Made by a program: the position numbers and the translations under genes
Notes under the pieces: model-generated
Told to the model about the DNA's origin: nothing
The model's input: the letters and a program-made list of their open reading frames with translations, nothing else
Database searches by the model: none
Source of the DNA: Isoetes taiwanensis
Taxonomy: Eukaryota > Streptophyta > Lycopodiopsida > Isoetales > Isoetaceae
Assembly: GCA_021234155.1 (NCBI GenBank)
Contig: JAJEKV010000072.1
Span: 337,923 to 401,922, forward strand
Direction: 5' to 3'
Length of the DNA: 64,000 nucleotides
In this document: positions 46,430-57,419 of the stretch, piece by piece
Layout of the letters: each line of letters starts with the position of its first letter
Position numbering within the stretch: the stretch's first letter is position 1

Positions 46430-48420
46430 ATGGTCAAAAACGCAACACTAACTAGGTGACCATAACTAAGGTGCAACAGATAATTCCGTTCTACATATAG
46501 GAAGGTTGGATTAATTTTTTCTCTTATAGAAGGATCTATTCACATCGGTCAATAGCAAAGCTTTTGCACTATTTTCTATGGAGAACTTATTTATGTTACC
46601 CTTTATTGGTTTATATTTTCCTACAATTATATGTTTGCAACGAATATGTAATATTGATTATTTTGGAAAAATTGTTCATAAACAGATGACTTTTAACACC
46701 TTAGAACCAAACTAATGTATCCGTCAATATACCATGTACATATAATGTTTTTTTATTGTGCATATATTCCATCTAGTATTCCATCTACCATTTGCCTTAT
46801 TCTCCCTTTCTCAGAGCATTTTTATAGGCAAAAAGACAAGCAACTATTTCTTCCAATGTTAATAGTAAGATTTGAGCAGCCTTCTACAATATAGGTGCTA
46901 TTGCCCAACTTACCAAAACTCTTCTAATAAATACTCTATAGGTGCCTCTTAAAGCATTTTTTTAGCTAGAAAATTTTGGACCTTTTTAAACTATATTCAT
47001 GTGCTCCAATGGAATATGCCACACAATGCATATCCTTATGCAATGTAATATGTATAGCCATTTGAAGGAGGAACTAGATCTTCAAAAAACATCATCAAAT
47101 GCTTTGACATACAATTTTCTTTGATTTAACATAAAATCTATTCCATTCTATAGCCATAAGTTCCTCTTTTCTCGAGAGATTCAATAGATTAGAAGCTATC
47201 TTACACAAGTAAGCTCAATATTTTTAATCATATATATGCACATGAATGTGTTTGAATTGGTGTCTCAACATTCTCGATGCAACAGGTGCAGCATCAAACA
47301 GGTTGGATTGCCACAGACTTGAGGTTTACAAGGTACCAAATTTACAGGTTTACAAGCTCCAATTTGTTCGAATCTCTTGCTGCAGATCAGATTGCCATAG
47401 GTGCATCTCTTGTTGCAAATCGGATTGCCATAGGTCGAATTTATTGGGCTTGTATTAATACTTGTATTTTACATATAAAATATATTTTTTTCGATACAAA
47501 CATACTTTATATATGCATGTAAAAGCCTTGGTCAAAATTCATCCATTTTTTGTTCTTATTTTCTAAGTAATTTGTTTTTCAACCATTTGATGACTACATT
47601 TATGTCCATAGACTTGTTTGAGGCAAGAAGTAAGCATCTGGAGACAACATGTAGCCAATTTCAAAGATCATTTCAAAGGGAGAAGAAAATAAAATAAAAT
47701 AAAAATCTTTAAAAAAAAGTTTTCGTAAAAACATTTGTATTGATAGAAACTTGTACAAAATGTTTCACATTTTTATAGGTATGTATGTAACGTTGTTCCG
47801 ATTGTTTGAATTCCTTGTCGTGGATTGAATCTTGTTTTTGGTAAATGATGTTTTGTTGCAAATGTTTGAAGTTTCAAACTGCATAATGCATCAATCAAAT
47901 GAGCTTGAATTTACTTGCATAACATTGTAAGCACCGCTTTCAAGTTTTTGGCTTCTTCTTCTTGTTTGATGCAATATTCAAAAGAGTTCGACTATATGAT
48001 ATGAAAGTCTTTTTTCTAGTTATTAGAATGGAAGGATCAACCATTATAGATTGTATTTTGCTTCCAATTTCCGTTTGAAATTTTAGTTTATATTGAAATA
48101 TCGCTTGCCTTTCTTTTTTTATTAACAATAGAAGTCTTCCACTTCCCCTTGCATCTTTTTCTCATCTTATTAATAATGTTTTGAAAATTGTGAATTTGTA
48201 TCTTCTCAACTTGTGATCTTTGCAATTTGCAGAAGAAATTTGCAATATGCAAATCATTGCTTCTTTTTGTACACTTTAACTTTGGATGTTATTCTTTTTT
48301 TTTCTTTGTTTGGCATTTTAGATTCCCATATATATTTGCCATGGCAGGATTTAATAGTTCTGATAGTTATTCCTATATGCCTTAAGGATACTTATCCTAT
48401 TCTTATACCCTGAGCCCCGG
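46430..48420. other. AT-rich spacer
   Basis: No gene recognised. It contains one short tandem duplication at 47373-47438. Confidence 0.45.
47373..47438. repeat. 33-bp tandem duplication
   Basis: TCTCTTGCTGCAGATCAGAT plus TGCCATAGGTGCA is repeated once at 47406 with three changes; the period is 33 bp. Confidence 0.85.
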
Positions 48421-49488
48421 AGGACTCAATCAAAAGAAATACCTTCCTCAATCTACTCCACCAATCGACATTACATTGAAGTGCCAAAAAAGGTCGCCAT
48501 TACACTGACATGCCTAGCTACTAGATCTACACTAGACTGTGTAGCAGAACTTTATGGAGTTGGCACCACAATGGTACATAGATGTGTTTTGAAATTTAAT
48601 CGAGCTATCAAACTAAAAATGAGAGAACTGCATTGTGGATTACATTGGCCAAGTGAAAACTAGTGCAAAGAGTTCGTTGTTGCATATGAGGCAAAATGAG
48701 GCATTTTAAATGTAACTGGGGCCGTAAATGGTAGTCACATTCCAATTACAGCTTCGGTTGATCCTGGTGCAGACTATTACAATAGGATAAGGTTCCATTC
48801 CATACTTTTGTAGGGCATTGTGGATTCAAGATGCTCGATATGGGACTATCATATTGGGTGGGCTTGAAGCATGCATGATTGGGCTCTAATGCAGAGAATA
48901 GCAGCTTATGCTAAATTTGAGTCTGGTGAAATGAAGAATTATTCTTTGCTTGCTGATGCTGGATACACTCCTAGGTTTTGTTTGTTGACCCCATTTATTA
49001 ACAAAGGTATTGAATTTAAGGATCATGAAAAATGTTGGAATTTCATCCAATCAAGCACTAGAATGTCTGTGGAGCGGGCCTTTGGGATACTAAAAGCATG
49101 ACTCTATATACTATTGAAGAAGGCAGAAACACATTCAAAGCGTGCACCAATGGTTGTAGCTACTTGTTTGGTGATGCACAATTTATGCATTATACATAAT
49201 GAAGCATTTGATGAGGATTGGGTCACTGAAGCAATCACAGAGTTAGAAGGAAATGTGACAAGCGCAAGGGAGGCATTACGTGAACTAGGCGCAATAAGCG
49301 CACATCCAAATGAGAACTCTCAGAAGGTTGATGAGAATGGAGTGGAAAATGGGAACGAGAAAAATGTTGAAGAAGAACTAGTTCTAGAAGACACTGCAAG
49401 AAGACATGTGTTGGCAAGATCTTTACACAATGCTCATTTTTGCTATGGATATAGACGACATCTAAGGAGTTTTAATGTTGTTTTATAA
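48420..49488 (+). pseudogene. PIF/Harbinger transposase (DDE-4 nuclease), inactive
   Basis: Transposase of a PIF/Harbinger element, which would cut at the TIRs and duplicate TTA/TAA. Fragments in order: KKVAITLTCLATRSTLDCVA and LYGVGTTMVHRCVLKFNRAI (helix-turn-helix-like region, 48484-48615), then after stops GAVNGSHIPITASVDPG (48720-48765), ALMQRIAAYAKFESGEMKNY, LLADAGYTPRFCLLTPF (48946-48999), STRMSVERAFGILKA (49054-49101) and the C-terminal ATCLVMHNLCIIHNEAF tail to 49486. The second Asp (LLADAGY) and the Glu (SVERAFG) of the DDE triad are present, but the first box has Asn for Asp (GAVNGSH, usually GAIDGTH). Several stops separate the pieces. No TIRs were identified around it. Confidence 0.88.
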
Positions 49489-49983
49489 GGAGTTTATGTT
49501 TATTACATATTCAGCAACTACTTTGCCACATACAGCAATAAGTATTGGTTACTCCACCCCTTCATCAAACTTTTCCAAATTATAGGCTTATTATTATACT
49601 TTTAGCCTTTCGAGGCAAGTTCCTTTAACCTGTATGAGAATGGGCTATTTACTTAGACCATCTAGATTCTCAGATCAATTCAGTTACATCATGATAGGTT
49701 TTATAAATCATTTACAGTATTGCCATTGCATCAACAATGCATGGATGTTGTCTACACTTTTCATGCCAATGCTTTGTTCCCGTGTTGGCAAAATCCTGGG
49801 AGTGAGGTTGTCTATGATTCTTCACATTTGATGTAGCTCTTATCTTATTAGTTTTTTTAACAAAGAAGAGAGAACCCAAGTGTATATTTTTACAAGAGTC
49901 CATGTAACATTGCAAACACTCACACCTCTACCAATTTTTTAGAAGCGGGCATGTTTGCTGAGCTGAATAATTTTAAGGCTACT
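49489..49983. other. Spacer between the Harbinger remains and the GCP4 3' end
   Basis: No gene seen. It should contain the GCP4 3' UTR and polyadenylation signals (minus strand). Confidence 0.45.
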
Positions 49984-52900
49984 TCAATGTATCAATGTCG
50001 GGCGTGGACGTATGGCATTAAGGGCACCCCTTGCAGTGGCCTTTAGTAAAGAATAAATAGGTAAGAAATAATACAAAATATAGAATACCATACACTCAGT
50101 ATTTAACGTACCTCGAAGAAAGAATTATAATTCAGCCGCAGAAGAAATTGCCTCAAGAATGGTGCACGTTGACTACCAGCAAGTTTACTGCTTCGCAATA
50201 TTGTATACAAAGAATTGGACTTTTTTTTAAATTCCTGTAAACAAGAATTGGACAAATAAAGATGTCGCCATGCAGAGCAAACTTTGTTTCTAAAATCAAG
50301 CACAAACCTCGCTAATCTGTTCTAATTCTACTGTATTCAATGCACCATCCTGTTGCTCCATCAAACGACAATGTTGTAGACAAAGTTTTATGATGCTGTC
50401 AAGAATTCTTGAAACAGATCCAATATCAAGAAATGACTGGGAGATCAGAGCTGACAGGTACCTGTTAAAATGCATACATAGTTAATGTGAATTCAAATGA
50501 AATGTAGCAAAGCTAGAAATGTGAATTAGTCTTTTTTGACTTTGACCAATCTATGGTGCCGACATCACAATTTCAATTGTAATATATGTTACTTTAACTA
50601 AAGGACAAATGTCATGAAATACAGTGTAACATTTTGCATAGAATCGCCCATCCATGGTTACCTCTACATTCTCATGTTGCCTACTTCTAACATTGGTTAG
50701 AAATTGAAGCAGGTTGGGCTCAAGGACATGGCATGAAAGTTAAGAATTCGTAACTGAGTGGTGGAATCAGAAGAACACTACCTTCTTATGCCCAGCACAT
50801 GATAAGCAAGGAAAAGATACCATTTTCTTTTCTGGGACCCAATCACTTTACAGAAGCTCATGAACTTTCAGGCAATGCTACCCAACTTAGCAAAGAACAT
50901 TATTATGCAGAGAGAAATTGAATCAGCAAATAGTGCTCACCTCCTTCTGTGTACCTGACTTAGCATCAATATATATGAGTAATAGTAACATGAAAGAGTG
51001 TCAGACGTGTCCGGAGGGGTGGCCTTACAAAAGCTAAGAATGAGACCAGCCAGCTTCATAAGGAATCTTTCCAAAAAGAATTAAGACTTCTAAGGGTAAA
51101 TAGAACATCACTTCATTTGGGGCACACAAGACCATTGCAGATTCTAGAATAAGGGTCTCTAGTGGAGTCTTTCTCGTTCTTTCATAATCAAGAAGCATTT
51201 AGTTCATAATCATACCTAGTCTAGAAAATGCATAAAGTTTTAGAGTGCTTACTCTTGATGGAATCTAGCTAGCTCAGTAAAGTCTTTCGAAACTTGGACC
51301 CTTTCTTGCAACAGATTCCACTGAGATTCAATTACATCAACCTGGAAACCAAGTTATTAACAAAGTTGATTGTTTTTTCCAACTTACAAAAATCATAGAA
51401 TGTCATTGTCCACAGAAATAAGAACACCCCTTACACATAGATGCTTTACCCAGTATCCATCTCTTCCATTTTAAGAGCCTTTGTTTGATATTGATGTACA
51501 TTTTACATGATTGGCCCACAAACCAGCCAAGATCTACAGTGTCCACATTAATTTCATTCATTACATAAACTATTGCTTTTCTATTCCCAAGCCCACAACA
51601 ATTTCCATGACTCTTACTGCTTTTCGACATACCTGTATATAAAACTGTAGATTGGTAATAAGGTATGCCATATGCTGTCTAAGCCTCCACATTGGAACAC
51701 GTTGTTGACGGCGCTGCCGACCAGTATTATTATTGTCATTACGCTGCTTTATACAATCAGCTCTGTCATGATGCATAGCTTCAGCCCAAGACTTCTCAAG
51801 CTCCAACTGGATTCGTTTAAGGCGCAAAAGGTATTGAAACACACGGCTGTATCTATTGCAGATAGAAAAGGCAGAGTCAGCTACATGACATATAGTAAGC
51901 ATAGAGTAAATACAGGCTATTAGCAGAAACAGTAAACGCAAATGTGAATACGATTTGCATAAAGACAGTGAACGACACAAAACAGATACGAACTTGCGAG
52001 CATCACTATCCAATTGCAATAAACTAGTTACCCATTCCAAACTAAATACTAAGCATAGTAAATACAGGCTATTGGCAGAAACAGAAAATGTAAAATAAGC
52101 ATACGATTTGCATAAAAACAGTGACTGGTCTATGGCATGGGGCATAGAGCAGTACTTGGCTAAAATTTCTCGCGTAAACAGAAGTTGGAGTGGCCAATCA
52201 ATACTGTATTCTAATGTGATTCCATCCCACCCACCATATGGAGGAACAGCACCACCTTCTGAGTATGTATTTCCATCTTTCCTTTGCTTCCCAGCTTCTT
52301 GTGATAGTGCTGCCCCAGAAGCATTCGACATAGATGGCATCCTAGTTACATGCAAGGCAAAAATTAATACTTTCTTTGCACAATGCCACAAACATGAGTT
52401 GGTCATTTCTAAAGATTCTAAATGTCCTAACACCCTTTGGTCCTAGCAATCTTGAACATGAGCCAGGCTGTTAAAACCTTCCAACATAACATAGATGGTA
52501 TGAAGCATTGCCTCGCATCTACAACACTTATTTGTTACCGCAATTATCAAAGAAATATTAAACAGAAAGGAACAAGGATATGTATCAGGTGACATGTTGG
52601 AAAAGATCCATCGAGATTCAGAACTTGTTTTTAGATGCTCCACCTGTTAGAATAGAAACTAATATCTGGGCTTACAAACCTTTACTGACATGCCTAGAAA
52701 GAACTTTGCACCTAGAAACCAGTAGTATTCTGTAGTCACTATATAACAATCACAAGATCTCATTTAAACTCCTGAAAGTTTAAAGATGTTCTGGTTGTGG
52801 AGATTCCAACAGAAAGACATGCATATAGAGGAACTTCAGTATTTCATCACCTCAGACAAACTCTTGAGAAGTACTTATCATCGTCACCTATTGTCTTGCT

Positions 52901-55900
52901 TGCTGCCTATGCAAACATCAATATTAGACATATGGCACATAATTACACATGTTGGCACATATTACCTAAAAATGGAGCATGTTAATGACTTAAGGTAGCA
53001 AGGTTACCTTGTTTTCACATAGACATCCCAACAATTATGCTTCATATCAAATTGCAGATGTTTTAAAATACAAATGCAAGAACTACAAGAATATTGACCT
53101 TTCAAATTTGCTTTATTGTTGATGGTTCCTAGAAACGCAAAATCAAAACTATTTTGCATTTCATTGCATGTTTGAACCTCTTTTATAAAAGCCCCTACTG
53201 TGAAGCATTGGTGCAGAAAAAAATTGGTCGAACATGGCCATTAAGAAAATGTCAATTTATTCCTAATCAATAGTGCTGCTAAAGCTTGCGGCAAGTCACA
53301 CTGCCATGCTATTGCTCATTTCTTATCAGAATTTTTCACAACTTATTGCCTTATGTTCTTCCATGCAGGCAATAAAAAGTTAAGGTATTTGAGTGATCCT
53401 TTTCGTCATACAAACCGTCCAGATTCAACCTAAATTTACTTGCATTCCTTTGGGAAAGTATGATGGCCTACCTGCTGAAAAGGGACCTTTAAATCAGCCT
53501 CTGCTGTCGATGGCCGTGGTGGAAGCCTCATCAATGAACGGCTTTCCTCTAAGAAACACTAAGAGCACACCAGATGAAAAGTTTGAATGAGGCCAAGAAA
53601 CTGACAAAGCCAAAATATAACATCACCTACAGTACAGCACACACAACACACACCATTTCCAGTTACATGACTTACCTGAAAAAAGTCACCCTTTGCCAGG
53701 AGAAAATAGTCTTTCAATGCTTTCAAGTGACCAATTAAATCCGCATGTACAACCACCAACTACAGCAAAGCAGGGTAAAACACTTTCTGTATAAGAAGTT
53801 TATTCAACCTAGTTAAAAAATCCGTAACCAAGAAATAAAAGATGTGTTTGGATATTATGGACATGCCGAGCTGAAATACCTGCCATAAATGTGTTGCAGC
53901 AATAGTTCGTATCGAGTCTATGGCATGCTCAAAAGAAAGCTTGTGAAATAAAGATCTCTCCTAAAACAGAGAGGCTTAACATTAAATATCCCTTGGCACA
54001 CGTGACATCTATAGCCAGATTTTACAAGATTCTGCCTAATAACTGTTAAGAAAAAAATCTGAAGCAGTATAAAAGTCTTTCGTTTACCATAGTTTCAATG
54101 GACACTAGGTAAGAAGAATGTACCTTCAACTCCTGAAGAAGCGATGCAATTTTGTCAGCTTCTCCTTGTGGAAGTAGTTCAGGTCCTTGATAACATCCAT
54201 TTGATAATACATAAAATTTTGTAAAAGGAGCAGCACCCCCTGAACCCTCTGTTTTTTGTGATGTTTTCGACTCCAAACGATGGCAGTCAAGTGCCTGACT
54301 TCTAAAAGATTTGCTTGGATTCCGAAGAACTCTGACAGCTTTTCCTACAAAAAGGATAGACTCTGCAACCTGTATTGGTATATACTCTGGCAGCATATCC
54401 TGACAAAGCAATGGCGTTTAGTCATTAGCAGAGCACACAATCTGAGAGGAAACTAATTATTAACATGCAAGTATTAAGGAGGGATCCAAAGCAAGGCAAA
54501 CATAACAGAAACATGCTATAGATAAGATAGAAACTGCACTTGCGCAATTACCCTTACATGCTTCATCGCCTGCGTTATTGTTGTCCCAATGCTAGATGTC
54601 ATAGCCTCTTCAAGTTCTAGAGGCAGTTCTGTGAAAGTCTCTAGAAGAATAAGAAGGGCAGAAAAGGAAGAGCATAAACGGGCCTTCAAAGAGGGGGCAC
54701 GTCAGATATCACTTCTTATTCTAGCAGCTGGGAGAAAGTCAAAATGTCTTGATACTTGACGTGATTTCCATTTTCTTTACGTTTATTCTGATATAGACAT
54801 CTCTAGGTGGTTTTCATGTGTCCTTAGCTGTATATCAATGGATGTAATACTTAGCCCATAGATCTGGCAGTGTCCACAGGCGTAATATAAACCTTTCTTT
54901 TGGTTTTATTTTATAGCAACAAGCCAAACTTAAGCAACAAGTAAAGTTTGCTAAGCATTATGGTTGTAGTAGTAGTTAGAGTCCTTGATCCAGTCCCAAT
55001 ATCCACGGACGAAAAACGAACACATCAGGAATGAGCTGCCTTTTATTTCCTAAAACACAACTTCTATCAGACTGCGCATGTTCAACCTTTGTAAATGGTG
55101 AATCCTGACTAGCTACTCAACCTGTTCAAATTTCCATACAGACGGGAAGAGAACAATGATTCCATTGTGCACAGTACATATTGGGGCAAATAAACCCTCC
55201 TTGATAACTTTAAGGTAAGTAATTTTAAGAATAGAACCACTTGACTTTTATTCCTCTAATATATACAGCGTTTGTGCACAAAGACATCACCAGTAATGCA
55301 GCTCTTTAAAAAGCAGCAATTGCATTCTTCTGAGGCACAAACAGTGTGCTACCAAATTATTACAAAACCAAGAAAAGAAATATTTACATGATCTCATTCA
55401 TATGGCTCTGAACTGGGTCTCAAGTTTGTGATCATCATCCAGGCAAAACTTTACGGAACAAAAATTTAAAGCCTGAACCACAAGGTCCAAACTTGAGGAG
55501 ATAGTAGAAGAATGTTTGCATCAAACAATATATATAGACAAGACTTTTATTTTTCAAACATCAAATTTATTACTAACTTACCAAATGTACACAAAAGCCT
55601 GTATGCCAGGCCAGTCAGATCTACTAGCCACCCTTGGACTTATCTAGCTCTGATGACGTGTGACACAGATGATCCCCCATCCTGGTTCTGAAATGGAAGC
55701 TAATGCCTAAGTTTTGCTTATGATAAGTTTTGCTAAAAGCAAAACAGCATTCATAAATTCCCTCTTAATGATAGTGCTACTATGTTATTATACCTGTTGA
55801 TAAGAACTCTGATGCTCATTTCGCAGCAAACCTATGATCAATATCCATGCTGATAATTGGCGGTATTATCACTTGATGGCCATGCTAAAGTAGCCTATAT

Positions 55901-56032
55901 TGAAATTGAGATTAAGAATTACACTTGACAAGTTATCAATACCTCAATATATACCTGCATGCAGGATTGCAGTTCTGGAACAACTTCACAGTGACACTTT
56001 TCATGTAAAGGCTCAATAAGGGTCCACACCCC
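49984..56032 (-). CDS. GCP4: Gamma-tubulin complex component 4 (GCP4), 5' part incomplete
   Basis: Part of the gamma-tubulin ring complex that nucleates microtubules. Exons on the minus strand, all GT-AG and in phase: 54399-54124 (DMLPEYIPIQVAESILFVGK), 53960-53880 (HAIDSIRTIAATHLWQ), 53759-53676 (LVVVHADLIGHLKALKDYFL), 53558-53472 (CFLEESRSLMRLPPRPS), 52906-52851 (KTIGDDDKYFSRVCLR), 52341-52156 (WDGITLEYSIDWPLQLLFTR), 51852-51633 (VFQYLLRLKRIQLELEKSWA), 51341-51253 (VDVIESQWNLLQERV), 50461-50308, 50234-50112 (SNSLYTILRSSKLAGSQRAP) and the last exon 50040-49984, ending RPRPTLIH. This is the full C-terminal half of the plant protein with no stop or shift. Further upstream, 56032-55955 reads LHEKCHCEVVPELQSCMQ, an earlier GCP4 motif. 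The exon expected between (RLLW-GHQVMYNQLA region) and the N-terminus were not found. They may lie past the window edge, be lost, or be too diverged. Confidence 0.92.
51895..52130. repeat. Duplicated segment inside a GCP4 intron
   Basis: An approximately 80-bp piece starting AAGCATAGAGTAAATACAGG at 51897 recurs at about 52053 (AAGCATAGTAAATACAGGCT) with small changes, both inside the intron between the 52156 and 51852 exon borders. It makes the intron read partly open on the minus strand but is not coding. Confidence 0.8.
54558..54640 (-). other. Exon-like frame upstream of the GCP4 DMLPEYI exon
   Basis: On the minus strand a pyrimidine tract ending CTAG is followed by a frame reading ETFTELPLELEEAMTSSIGT and TITQAMKH, ended by a GTAAGG donor. 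It looks like a real exon and ends in phase with the next GCP4 exon, but the peptide does not match the usual GCP4 sequence at that point. It could be a lineage-specific exon, an exon of another transcript, or chance. Confidence 0.3.
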
Positions 56033-56239
56033 TCAAGAACTTCTTTTGCCTGACTTCACAAATTAAGGAATGCAATGGCTGAAGCAATGACTCAAACTGA
56101 AACAATGCAAAAAAAAATGTCGATCACACAATACATAACAATGTCTACACCCAGATTCGTCTATCAGGACAATCTATAGCGTCATGGTAAAAATCCATGC
56201 AATTCATATGAGTAAATAAACTGGTAGAGCCCTTTTAGC

Positions 56240-56795
56240 TACACTGGCAAGACAGGCAAAGACTGTGATAAAATGTTTTGCCTCCACTTTTTAAAACAGC
56301 TTCGATCTATATTTGAGCACTTCATAACCATCGGTATTAATGTTTCTGATAAACGCTCTGTCAGTTCTCTCCAGTTTCTTGAAGGAAGTAGCTCCTGAGA
56401 ATTCTGATACATTGAGCCAGCTTAGATTACGTGATTTAATAGCAAAAACGTGTTCCAGCCTCTATATAATGAAAAGCCAAGGCGGAGGAGCTTGCAGCAA
56501 CCTCTGCAAAAGAAGCTAAGAACTTTTTAAAACCTTAAACCCGGAGAACAAGGGTAAATCAGCCACATAAAATGCATGCCACCGTTCAGAGGGTTGAAGA
56601 AATGTGAATCTGGAGCTACAGTGAAGGCGTAATTTAGAAGATGGATTTCCCATCATCCAGATCGGAATGTGGAGAAAGGCAAGAGTTTGACCTTCTTCTT
56701 CAATGTCTACAAATACGTCTGGAAACTGACCATTAGGCTGAAGGAGCTCAAAAGCTGGTAGCTTCAATTTACGAATGCATGTTTTCCTCCCTTAG
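56240..56795 (-). other. Two unidentified minus-strand exon-like frames
   Basis: 56795-56516 reads GRKTCIRKLKLPAFELLQPN, FPDVFVDIEEEGQTLAFLHI and HAFYVADLPLFSGFKVLKSS. 56407-56240 reads QNSQELLPSRNWRELTERLS and ETLIPMVMKCSNIDRSCFKK. Both look protein-like, and neither fits the GCP4 N-terminus as I know it. They could belong to an unrecognised gene or to a nested, decayed one. There is no ATG in a good context for the first. Confidence 0.3.
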
Positions 56796-56964
56796 ACTGG
56801 GAAAATAGCGTTCCGATTTGATTTTTTATGCAATTCCGTTCCAATGCTTTGCAGAAACTATTTTCATAATGCTTCATTTACACATCAGTATGCATCCACC
56901 GTATGTACAAAAATGGAAATGAATTAAGTTGAGCTAAAGCGTAATATAGAACACAAACACAACT

Positions 56965-56975
56965 AGATAGGATAG

Positions 56976-57036
<61 letters not shown>
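56965..57036. repeat. (GATA)n microsatellite
   Basis: About 16 near-perfect GATA/ATAG units after two GGATA variants. Confidence 0.95.
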
Positions 57037-57037
<1 letters not shown>

Positions 57038-57342
57038 ACACACAACATAGAACATTGGTTATGAGTCAAATATAAATTCATCTTGTATTGTATGTTCAGA
57101 TCTTACACGTGTCTATGATAAATAAGTGTTTTTTAAGGACGAGAGAGAAATTTCATTACCAATGAAGGAAAAAGCACGCGATATGGAAATACCTGAAAAT
57201 GAATACGGACCCAAAAATGAATAATACAAAATACCTAACACGGAAATACACATACGTGAATAATGGGGTTGATTCTCTAGGAATATTCCAAAAAATATCA
57301 TATTTGTACTTGATCTTATCACTAATCTCTATTTTTGGTTGT

Positions 57343-57412
57343 CTCTAGGGGCAAAACCCCTGTTTATGGTTTTTGGGCATATCCTAGGTATATGCTAGAA
57401 TATCCTAGGATG
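57343..57412. repeat. MITE-like inverted repeat, second copy
   Basis: AGGGG CAAAA CCCCT, then GGCATATCCTAGGTATATGC and a second CCTAGG. It resembles 648-720 in order and sequence. Confidence 0.45.
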
Positions 57413-57419
57413 CGTCGGT

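Noticed and set aside
46172-46459. 95-codon open frame over the hexanucleotide repeat
   Set aside because: It is open only because (TTTGTC)n has no stop in any frame; the product is repeated Val-Phe.
51570-52433. Single 287-codon minus ORF
   Set aside because: It is two GCP4 exons plus the intron between them. GT at 52155 and AG at 51853 restore the conserved ..LAKY-SRVFQYLLRL join.
56878-57081. Minus ORF with repeated SIYL residues
   Set aside because: Direct translation of the (GATA)n microsatellite.
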